DNA of 5,050 nucleotides from Gammaproteobacteria bacterium (lineage in GTDB: Bacteria > Pseudomonadota > Gammaproteobacteria > GCA-001735895), in contig JARFPR010000439.1 of the NCBI GenBank assembly GCA_029288195.1, forward strand, positions 1 through 5,050, read 5' to 3'. Below, in pieces: positions 1-4,900 of the stretch. Within the stretch, counting starts at the first letter, position 1, and each line of letters begins with the position of its first letter. The notes under the pieces were generated by a model that was not told the origin of the DNA, ran no database searches, and was given only the letters and a program-made list of their open reading frames with translations. The position numbers and the translations under genes were made by a program.

Positions 1-197
1 ATGCCAACATTATCGACCTGGGCTTAAGCGAAAGCAGCGCCCAGGACTCGACCATCATGCTGGGTTATGACTCCGGCAACGGCCTCGGTATCGAGGGTGG
101 CTTCAAGTATTTCTCGCTCGACCTGGACAATGTCGATCAGCCCGATGCCGATCTCGAATATGACGGCATTTACCTGAACGGTTACTTCAACTTCTAG
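1..197 (+). CDS. Outer-membrane beta-barrel protein, C-terminal fragment (TIGR04219-like)
   Basis: This is the last 64 codons of a gene that begins before the window; the frame reads from base 3 to TAG at 195-197. The fragment alternates hydrophobic and polar residues in strand-like blocks, has a Gly-rich turn (DSGNGLGIEGG), an Asp-rich hairpin (LDLDNVDQPDADLEYDG), and ends in YFNF. A terminal Phe with aromatic residues at alternating positions is the usual signal by which the Bam complex recognises outer-membrane barrels. The last two strands, with the LDLD...DADLEYDG pattern, resemble what I recall of the TIGR04219 outer-membrane barrel family, whose function is unknown. The barrel assignment rests on visible features; the family name is from memory and less certain. 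The N-terminal signal peptide and most strands are outside the window. Confidence 0.72.
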   Translation, partial: ANIIDLGLSESSAQDSTIMLGYDSGNGLGIEGGFKYFSLDLDNVDQPDADLEYDGIYLNGYFNF

Positions 198-202
198 TCC
201 CC

Positions 203-231
203 GCTGAAAATTCAGCAAATCTTCAGTTTTT
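203..231 (+). terminator. Weak terminator-like element after the barrel gene
   Basis: Six bases after the stop codon lies a small hairpin: GCTGA (203-207), loop AAAT, TCAGC (212-216). A second, alternative pairing joins CTGAA (204-208) to TTCAG (222-226) and is followed directly by TTTTT (227-231). The two folds exclude each other. Only the second has the T-run in the right place, and its 5-bp AT-containing stem is weak. It could be a poor intrinsic terminator; its efficiency is uncertain. Confidence 0.3.
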
Positions 232-267
232 AATCAGGGTTCTTTCAGACTCTCTGCATAGGCTTTG

Positions 268-289
268 CATTACAGGACGACCTGTGATG
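268..289. repeat. Inverted repeat in the leader of the acidic-protein gene
   Basis: The arms CATTACAGG (268-276) and CCTGTGATG (281-289) are complementary at eight of nine positions, and the ninth is a T-G wobble if folded as RNA. The loop is ACGA. No T-run follows, so it is not a terminator. It lies 15 bases before the Shine-Dalgarno sequence at 305-308. It could be a protein binding site or an mRNA leader hairpin. The pairing is plain; the role is not known. Confidence 0.5.
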
Positions 290-304
290 ACTGCGCACAG
301 CAGA

Positions 305-308
305 GGAG
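305..308 (+). promoter_or_regulatory. Ribosome binding site that fixes the start at 317
   Basis: GGAG, within AGAGGAGAA (302-310), lies 8 bases before ATG 317. The earlier in-frame starts, GTG 284 and ATG 287, lie within the right arm of the inverted repeat and lack a comparable site. They would also put a polar, non-signal-like stretch ahead of the signal peptide. Confidence 0.8.
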
Positions 309-316
309 AAACTGAA

Positions 317-1240
317 ATGAACTTTAAGAAGCTACCAATAGTTGCGGTGACGAGTGCATTAATGGCCGCGCCCACGCTAGCCAACGCCTGGTACTGGGAC
401 GATAGAGAAGAGATCGATCTCGACGAGGCTCAACTGTATTTCGAGCTGAATGACACCGATGGCGACCTGGGCATTCACGGAAAGGCCGACGGCGACGCCT
501 GGAAACGGATGAAAATCGAAGCACCCAATGAACGAACCCTTTTGAATATCTGGGTCAGATCCAAGCTCAAACGCCAGGGTCTTACCGAGCTGTTCTTCGA
601 AAGCTCGGAACCCACCTTCGACGAACTGGATCCAGAAGTATTCTTCGCGCGCTTCCCGGAGGGTGTCTATGAATGGGAAGGCCTTACGCTAGATGGCAAG
701 GAAAGCGAAGGCGAAATGCTCCTGTCGCATATCATCCCGGCAGCTCCTGTGGTGGCTAGCGTTGGAGAAGGCGACGAACAAGAGAACCCAGGGTTCGAAA
801 TCGAAGACGGAGAACGAGAGAAGGTCTGCTGGGAGGAAATCGAAACCCTGGCTGACGGTAGTGTGGTTATCGAGTGGGAAGTGGTTACGGAGTCGCATTA
901 CGACAAGTGGTCCAATCCAGACAATGAACCGCTGGAGAACGAAGCGAAAATTCCGCTGGGTAAATCAGGCGAAATCGGTGAAATCATTTTCTATGAATTT
1001 GTTGCCGAAATCGACGATACGGATTTCAAATCGACCGCTGTTGTTTCATCCGACACCAACTCATGGACGATACCCGGGAGTTTCATCGAACTAGCCGAAG
1101 CTGATGAAGAAGGAGAACGGGAAATCAAGTTCGAAATTATTGTCAGGGTTGAATCTGGCGAAGGCGAGGACGACGACGGCGAAGCGGTAGACTCGGCGCC
1201 TGGTAACCAGTCTGCCGTCGAAGACTGCTTTGTCATTTAA
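317..1240 (+). CDS. Secreted acidic two-domain protein with FnIII-like C-terminus, function unknown
   Basis: The start at ATG 317 gives 307 residues. An N-terminal signal peptide has KK at 4-5, a hydrophobic core at 6-20 and a type I cleavage site after ANA (24), so the product should be exported. The mature protein is very rich in Glu and Asp. Residues about 25-140 form a first domain with an NDTDGDLG segment (45-52) resembling a calcium-binding loop, then LTELFFESSEPTFDEL. Residues about 171-307 look like one fibronectin type III-like beta sandwich (strands near VVIEWEVV, IIFYEFVAEI, SWTIPGSF and IKFEIIVRV). The only cysteines, C171 and C304, sit at the two ends of this domain and could form a disulfide. 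An Asp/Glu/Gly insert (281-291) interrupts the last loop before GNQSAVEDCFVI. I recall similar hypothetical proteins in marine Gammaproteobacteria, but no known function. Export is well supported; the FnIII fold is an inference. Confidence 0.85.
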   Translation: MNFKKLPIVAVTSALMAAPTLANAWYWDDREEIDLDEAQLYFELNDTDGDLGIHGKADGDAWKRMKIEAPNERTLLNIWVRSKLKRQGLTELFFESSEPTFDELDPEVFFARFPEGVYEWEGLTLDGKESEGEMLLSHIIPAAPVVASVGEGDEQENPGFEIEDGEREKVCWEEIETLADGSVVIEWEVVTESHYDKWSNPDNEPLENEAKIPLGKSGEIGEIIFYEFVAEIDDTDFKSTAVVSSDTNSWTIPGSFIELAEADEEGEREIKFEIIVRVESGEGEDDDGEAVDSAPGNQSAVEDCFVI

Positions 1241-1281
1241 GCAGATTAAGATGAAGAAGGTTGAAAATAACCTGTAATGTT

Positions 1282-1313
1282 ATCCTCTCCCGCGAGGGAG
1301 AGGATCCTTTTTT
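1282..1313 (+). terminator. Strong intrinsic terminator after the acidic-protein gene
   Basis: A perfect 10-bp GC-rich stem, ATCCTCTCCC (1282-1291) with GGGAGAGGAT (1296-1305), closes a GCGA tetraloop (1292-1295). CC and TTTTTT (1308-1313) follow. This is a textbook Rho-independent terminator on the plus strand, 41 bases after the stop at 1240. A weaker alternative stem, ATAAC (1267-1271) with GTTAT (1279-1283), shares two bases with it and might compete. The next gene's ribosome binding site starts at 1314, directly after the T-run. Confidence 0.9.
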
Positions 1314-1318
1314 GAGGA
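1314..1318 (+). promoter_or_regulatory. Ribosome binding site of the HEAT-repeat gene
   Basis: GAGGA is the only good Shine-Dalgarno match here. It lies 4 bases before GTG 1323 and 13 bases before ATG 1332, one spacing shorter and one longer than ideal, so it does not settle which codon is used. The difference is three residues. Confidence 0.6.
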
Positions 1319-1322
1319 TAAA

Positions 1323-2129
1323 GTGACCGTTATGGACACAATCAAGACTACGGCGTTAACGATTATCACAATTGTCGCCTGCCTGATGATGCTGCTGATA
1401 CCGAATAGCTATCGTAATCAAGCACCAACAAGCGACATGATGCCTGCCACGCAGGTAATGGTGCCGCTAAACCAGGCGCGACCCACTTCCAAATTCGAGG
1501 GCGGGCAAACAACGGTACTGGAGCCCGTCGAAGCGCCCCTGGCCGAGCAGGATAAGCCCAAAACCGTAACCGCTTCGCCAACGGCAATGCAAGCGGCAGA
1601 CTGGACGCTGATCATGTACCCCGAACTTGCACGGATCGAAGCGCTGGAGAGTCAATCCACCGATTCGGCTCTCGCAGAGCTTTCACCGATGCTGTCTAAC
1701 GACGATCCGGTGATACGCCTGGCGGCGATTGAATCGCTGGGCGATATGAACAATCCCGCCACATTACCGGTGTTGACCGCGGCATTGAACGATCCCAATC
1801 CACAACTGCGAATAGCAGCGCTCGAGGCGCTTGCTTCACAGGAAATTGAGTTAGCGGTGGGCAGCATCGAGCCCTACCTGTACGATCCGGACCTGGAAGT
1901 CAGACTGACTGCGATCGATGCACTCGCGGTACTCGAAAGCGAACAGGCGATACACAGCCTGGCTGGATTGCTATCGGATCCGGATGTCAGAGTCAGGCAT
2001 TACGCGGTCAATGCGCTGGGTGAGATTGGAGGGAAAAACGCGATTTCGTATCTAATGCAGGCACGCTACGATCCGAACGAGACGATCCGGGCGAACGCCG
2101 AGGCTATTTTGATCGAACTGGAAAGTTAG
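1323..2129 (+). CDS. Membrane-anchored HEAT-repeat (PBS-lyase-like) protein, function unknown
   Basis: The protein has 268 residues from GTG 1323, or 265 from ATG 1332. Residues about 9-27 form one hydrophobic segment, followed by a Pro/Thr/Gln-rich linker (about 30-90). From about 112 to the end there are five HEAT/PBS-lyase-type repeats of about 30 residues, with the usual DP...R..A..AL pattern: NDDPVIRLAAIESLG, NDPNPQLRIAALEAL, YDPDLEVRLTAIDAL, SDPDVRVRHYAVNALG and YDPNETIRANAEAIL. The stacked helices usually form a surface for protein-protein binding, and I see no catalytic motif. The anchor most likely leaves the repeats in the periplasm, but flanking charges are too few to be sure. IVAC (17-20) resembles a lipobox, though the hydrophobic run continues past the Cys, which argues against a lipoprotein. 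It lies directly after a terminator with no visible promoter of its own. The gene ends 9 bases from the convergent erpA stop. Confidence 0.88.
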   Translation: MTVMDTIKTTALTIITIVACLMMLLIPNSYRNQAPTSDMMPATQVMVPLNQARPTSKFEGGQTTVLEPVEAPLAEQDKPKTVTASPTAMQAADWTLIMYPELARIEALESQSTDSALAELSPMLSNDDPVIRLAAIESLGDMNNPATLPVLTAALNDPNPQLRIAALEALASQEIELAVGSIEPYLYDPDLEVRLTAIDALAVLESEQAIHSLAGLLSDPDVRVRHYAVNALGEIGGKNAISYLMQARYDPNETIRANAEAILIELES

Positions 2130-2138
2130 GACTGCTAG

Positions 2139-2522
2139 CTAAATCGAGAATGAAGCGCCGCAACCACAGGTCGATGTTGCATTCGGATTATTGACCACGA
2201 ACATCGCGCCCTCGAGACCTTCTTGATAGTCGACCTCGGAACCCGCCAGCAACTGATAGCTCTTTTGATCGATAATCAGTGTAACACCATCTTTTTCAAC
2301 GGTTTTATCGATCGGCTTGGCTTCTTCATCGAGCGAAAAAGTGTACTGGAAACCCGAGCAACCGCCACCGTAGACCGAAACCCGCAGCATCAGGTCGGGA
2401 TTTCCTTCCTCGGCCTGGATCGCCTTCAGTTTCTTTACTGCAGAATCGGAAAATTCGAGCAGGGTTTCACCGGAAGCGGGTCCCAGTGCCATGCCAAAAT
2501 TCGCGTCGATGATTACTTCCAT
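2139..2522 (-). CDS. erpA: Iron-sulfur cluster insertion protein ErpA (A-type carrier)
   Basis: ErpA is a cytoplasmic A-type carrier that accepts Fe-S clusters from the assembly machinery and delivers them to apoproteins; in E. coli these include the isoprenoid enzymes IspG and IspH. The 127-residue product has the three ligand cysteines in their family contexts: C55 in GGGCSGFQY, and C119 and C121 in STCGCGASFSI at the C-terminus. VDYQEGLEGAMFVVNNPNA (97-115) closely matches E. coli ErpA as I remember it, better than IscA. It is about a dozen residues longer than the E. coli protein, all at the N-terminus. The start at 2522 has only a weak GAG upstream; ATG at 2492 (residue 11) is an alternative without a better site. 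It is the last gene of the minus-strand run, 50 bases after bactofilin. A TATATT in that gap has no good -35, so separate transcription is only possible. Confidence 0.95.
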   Translation of the reverse strand: MEVIIDANFGMALGPASGETLLEFSDSAVKKLKAIQAEEGNPDLMLRVSVYGGGCSGFQYTFSLDEEAKPIDKTVEKDGVTLIIDQKSYQLLAGSEVDYQEGLEGAMFVVNNPNATSTCGCGASFSI

Positions 2523-2572
2523 ACCGTTACTCGTTAAAATTGCGTCTCAAACGCTCAATATACCACTTAGAG

Positions 2573-3031
2573 TCAGCTTTCTGCCACTGGTTCGGCGTTG
2601 CCGCTGTCGTGATTATTGCCATCACCCTTGTTATTGGACTTGTCCTCAAGGCGTTTTGGTAACTGTTGGCCCTGGGGCTGGTGCACCAGGCCACCATTAA
2701 CTTCGGCACCTATCGCCATTTCGATCAGGTTATAGTAAACACTGCCCTTGATCCTCGATTTCGGCGCAAGTTCGACACGCGTCGAACCGTAGACATCACC
2801 GACGATCTCTCCATTGAGCACCATGTTCGGTACCTTGACCTCGCCTTCGATACAACCAAACTCACTCAGTATCAGGATAGCGGTGCTACCCTGTTCGGCG
2901 ATTACGTTGCCCTTGATCGTCCCGTCCACGTGCAATCCGCCGGCGAACACAAGATCACCGTTGATGACAGTACCCTGGCCTACCAGCGTGTCGATCCGAG
3001 TAGCACTAAACCCTTTTTTTCTACCAAACAT
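2573..3031 (-). CDS. Bactofilin (polymer-forming cytoskeletal protein, DUF583)
   Basis: Bactofilins assemble without nucleotide into membrane-associated filaments that scaffold cell-wall or morphogenetic enzymes. In this 152-residue product, residues about 12-117 form the bactofilin core, a right-handed beta helix of short repeats with regular Gly turns (TVINGDLVFAGGLHVDGTI, GCIEGEVKVPNMVLNGEIVGDV, SRIKGSVYYNLIEMAIGAEVNGGL). The N-terminal MFGRKKG resembles the short membrane-targeting sequence reported for other bactofilins. The tail (about 118-152) is polar, rich in Gln, Asn, Gly and Asp, and likely disordered. ATG 3031 directly follows the TAA of the DUF6776 gene with no base between them, behind a strong ribosome site inside that gene, so translation is probably coupled. 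I recall bactofilin genes next to argC and erpA in Pseudomonas. Family assignment is firm; the filament's job in this organism is not known. Confidence 0.95.
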   Translation of the reverse strand: MFGRKKGFSATRIDTLVGQGTVINGDLVFAGGLHVDGTIKGNVIAEQGSTAILILSEFGCIEGEVKVPNMVLNGEIVGDVYGSTRVELAPKSRIKGSVYYNLIEMAIGAEVNGGLVHQPQGQQLPKRLEDKSNNKGDGNNHDSGNAEPVAES

Positions 3032-3757
3032 TTATACTCCTTCGGACAAAACGCGCGCCCATGAAATAGTTTCAGAAAATGATTTTACCTTCTTTGTAGT
3101 TGGTTTGATGCCTATTTCAACTTCAAAAGGCATAAAATCGTCGGGCAAGGTAATATCACCCTCAAAAATCTGGAAGTAACGAAACGAGAACTTGGTGACT
3201 TTATCTGAATTTTCAAGAGACAAATCAGACAATTTCAACTCGCTGACACTGCCACCACTTTCTCCACGAATTCGGACAATGGCACCGCCACTGATCTTTT
3301 TGGTGCTTTTGCCATTCTTGGTCAGAATCATTTTGTAACTGTATTGATTCTGACTATTCTTTTTCCGCATCTCGAAAGACTGCAGGTTAACACCTAAAGC
3401 TGCATCCTTGGGGGATACAATGCCACGATAAAATACCAGTTCTTCCTTTTGCGCCAACAGTTCCTGCTGCAGCTTTACCAACTCCTGGTTGGCCAGCTCA
3501 TAGGCATCACGTTCGATCTTACTACTGCCGTCGAGATTCGCATTTTTTTGCAGCAGGTTTCGGTTGCGGGTCCGCAACTCTTCAATGCGACTAACCAGGG
3601 TCTCGCGCTCCAGTTCCAGGCGATCGAGTTCGTAGGACTGGTATCCCCGGCCCAGGTAAAAAAACATCCCCATCAGCGCAACCAGCATTAAGACGCTCAA
3701 CCACACCTTCCAGGGCTTATGCTGTTTTACCTGAAATCCTCCATGCAGGCGGCTCAA
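3032..3757 (-). CDS. DUF6776-type inner-membrane coiled-coil protein, function unknown
   Basis: The 241-residue product has a basic N-terminus (K11, K14, K17), one transmembrane segment (about 18-35) and a heptad-like coiled coil rich in Leu, Glu, Gln and Arg (about 42-108). A beta-rich C-terminal domain (about 120-238) follows. The basic side should stay inside, putting the coiled coil and C-terminal domain in the periplasm. The EELVFYRGIVSP motif (105-116) at the junction matches my memory of DUF6776 proteins encoded beside bactofilin and argC. The start is uncertain. TTG 3757 overlaps the argC stop (TTGA) and has a modest GGGGA upstream. A stronger GGAGGA (3742-3737) lies inside the gene, 6 bases before a GTA codon, with no ordinary start at the right spacing. 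The 3' part is unusually AT-rich (about 34% GC over 3061-3240). No catalytic motif is seen. It may be the membrane partner of the bactofilin, which is an inference from gene order. Confidence 0.88.
   Translation of the reverse strand: MSRLHGGFQVKQHKPWKVWLSVLMLVALMGMFFYLGRGYQSYELDRLELERETLVSRIEELRTRNRNLLQKNANLDGSSKIERDAYELANQELVKLQQELLAQKEELVFYRGIVSPKDAALGVNLQSFEMRKKNSQNQYSYKMILTKNGKSTKKISGGAIVRIRGESGGSVSELKLSDLSLENSDKVTKFSFRYFQIFEGDITLPDDFMPFEVEIGIKPTTKKVKSFSETISWARVLSEGV
3037..3042 (-). promoter_or_regulatory. Ribosome binding site of the bactofilin gene, inside the upstream gene
   Basis: Read on the minus strand, AAGGAG lies 5 bases before ATG 3031. It is formed by the last sense codons (GAA GGA GTA) of the DUF6776 gene, whose TAA abuts the ATG. 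This strong site fixes the bactofilin start and favours translational coupling. Confidence 0.85.
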
Positions 3758-4782
3758 GGCATCATCCCCGGGGCTTCAAGCCCGGTAGTTTCATCCAGGC
3801 CGAACATCAGATTCATATTCTGGATCGCCTGCCCGGCAGCACCCTTGACCAGGTTATCCTCCACTGATAATACGACATATTTCTGGGCGGCCGCGAGGAA
3901 ATGGACTGCCAGGCGGCAGATATTGGCACCGCGCACACTGCGGGTTTCTGGATGGGAACCCGCAGGCATGACATCGACGAAAGGTTCATCGCGGTAATAA
4001 TCCTCGAACTGGTTCTGTACCTGGTCGGCCGGGCCCCTGGCATCGGCGTAGACGGTTGCATGAATACCGCGAATCATCGGCATCAGGTGCGGTGTAAACA
4101 CAAGATCGGTGGCGGCATCAATGGTTTGTAATATTGCCCTTATTTCCGGCAGATGGCGATGTCCGGATACCGCGTAAGCCTTGACCGATTCAGTGGTTTC
4201 GCAAAAGGCGGTTCCGATACTGGCATTACGTCCTGCGCCACTGGTACCCGACTTGCAGTCAGCAATGATTGACCCGGGATCAATTAATCCGTTTGCCAAT
4301 AGCGGCATCAGCGCGAGTATAACCGATGTCGGATAGCAACCCGGGTTCGCGACCAGGCGCGCACCGCGAATCGCCTCGCGGTTCAATTCGGGTAGTCCAT
4401 AGACCGCCTCGTCAACCAGCTCCGGACAGGCATGGGTTGCGCCGTAGGTTTGTTCCCAGGTGGGGACGTGCTTGATCCTGAAATCCGCGGCCAGATCGAT
4501 AACCCGGACCCCGGCCTCGAGTAGTTCTGCGGCCTGGGACATCGCGGTGGTGTTCGGCGTCGCAAAAAAGACAAGATCACAGTCCCGATAAGAATTTACC
4601 GAGGGTTCGCTGAAACTCAAATCAACCACTCCGCGCAAATTTGGAAACAGTTCGGCGACTGCGCAGCCCGCCTGTGAGCGAGAGGTAATGACTTCAACTT
4701 TCGCTTGTGGATGCAGGGCAAGTAGACGCATCAGCTCCACGCCCGTATACCCGGTGCCACCAACTATTCCAAGCTTAATCAT
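3754..4782 (-). CDS. argC: N-acetyl-gamma-glutamyl-phosphate reductase (ArgC)
   Basis: ArgC reduces N-acetyl-gamma-glutamyl phosphate with NADPH to N-acetylglutamate 5-semialdehyde, the third step of arginine synthesis, in the cytoplasm. The 342-residue length is normal for type 1 ArgC. Residues 7-16 (VGGTGYTGVE) form the NADP-binding loop of the Rossmann fold. NPGCYPTS (147-154) carries the catalytic Cys, C149. KSGTSGAGR (177-185) and SGHRHLPEI (206-214) are the expected substrate-site segments, and the His-rich one supplies the catalytic base. NLVKGAAGQAIQN (310-322) is the conserved C-terminal NADP-domain helix. ATG 4782 lacks a good Shine-Dalgarno sequence, but the protein begins exactly as the family does. 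It is the first gene of the minus-strand run, 37 bases downstream of a perfect TATAAT. Its TGA overlaps the TTG start of the next gene. No other arg genes are visible. Confidence 0.97.
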   Translation of the reverse strand: MIKLGIVGGTGYTGVELMRLLALHPQAKVEVITSRSQAGCAVAELFPNLRGVVDLSFSEPSVNSYRDCDLVFFATPNTTAMSQAAELLEAGVRVIDLAADFRIKHVPTWEQTYGATHACPELVDEAVYGLPELNREAIRGARLVANPGCYPTSVILALMPLLANGLIDPGSIIADCKSGTSGAGRNASIGTAFCETTESVKAYAVSGHRHLPEIRAILQTIDAATDLVFTPHLMPMIRGIHATVYADARGPADQVQNQFEDYYRDEPFVDVMPAGSHPETRSVRGANICRLAVHFLAAAQKYVVLSVEDNLVKGAAGQAIQNMNLMFGLDETTGLEAPGMMP

Positions 4783-4812
4783 TCTATTGTTTCGATCATA
4801 CCGCTAAAATGG

Positions 4813-4848
4813 GCGCAGCATTATACAATGACTGCCTTTCTGGACTAT
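4813..4848 (-). promoter_or_regulatory. Probable argC promoter
   Basis: On the minus strand a perfect -10 box, TATAAT, lies at 4825-4820. Initiation near 4813 would give a leader of about 30 bases before ATG 4782. The -35 region is poor: TAGTCC at 4847-4842 with 16-bp spacing matches TTGACA at only three positions. A weak -35 beside a perfect -10, overlapped by a dyad, fits an activated or repressed promoter. The -10 is seen directly; the regulation is inferred. Confidence 0.6.
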
Positions 4849-4873
4849 TAAAAAACTCCAGTTTACAGTCATT
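4827..4873. repeat. Two-part dyad between argC and hemJ
   Basis: The outer arms AATGACTG (4827-4834) and CAGTCATT (4866-4873) are perfectly complementary. Inside them CTGGA (4840-4844) and TCCAG (4857-4861) are also complementary. The spacers are 5 and 4 bases, and the centre is a 12-base AT-rich segment that includes AAAAAA. One end lies a single base from the argC TATAAT box, and the whole covers its -35 region. This layout is typical of an operator, although an RNA hairpin in a hemJ leader is also possible. Confidence 0.55.
4841..4869 (+). promoter_or_regulatory. Possible hemJ promoter (weak)
   Basis: TGGACT (4841-4846) and TACAGT (4864-4869) are spaced by 17 bases, and each matches the sigma-70 consensus at four of six positions. 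This would give a leader of about 25 bases. An alternative pair, TTTACA (4862-4867) and TCTAAG (4885-4890), would start transcription about 4 bases before the ATG and lose the ribosome site. TAAAAT at 4805-4810 is a third -10 candidate with a poor -35. The choice is uncertain. Confidence 0.25.
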
Positions 4874-4900
4874 TAGCACACCTTTCTAAGAGATTCTTTA

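Noticed and set aside
284..316. Upstream in-frame starts (GTG 284, ATG 287) for the acidic protein
   Set aside because: They lie in an inverted repeat, lack a good ribosome site, and add a charged stretch before a clear signal peptide. ATG 317 has GGAG at 8 bases.
693..1094. 133-codon open frame on the plus strand inside the acidic-protein gene
   Set aside because: It is a shifted reading of a gene rich in GAA and GAC codons; the product is Arg/Lys/Ser-rich and shows no recognisable domain or ribosome site.
1371..1382. Lipobox-like IVAC in the HEAT protein
   Set aside because: The hydrophobic segment continues past the cysteine (LMMLLIP), which is unlike a mature lipoprotein. A transmembrane anchor fits better.
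2523..2572. erpA promoter or IscR site between bactofilin and erpA
   Set aside because: TATATT resembles a -10 box, but the best -35 at 17-18 bases matches only two of six positions and no IscR-like palindrome is visible. A GCGT/ACGC hairpin there is only 4 bp.
2666..3179. Two overlapping plus-strand open frames opposite bactofilin and the DUF6776 gene
   Set aside because: They are antisense to well-supported genes and their products resemble no family I know.
4783..4900. ArgR box controlling argC
   Set aside because: I looked for TGAAT-type half-sites of the E. coli box and the TGTCGC-type Pseudomonas site and found neither. The dyad present has different arms.
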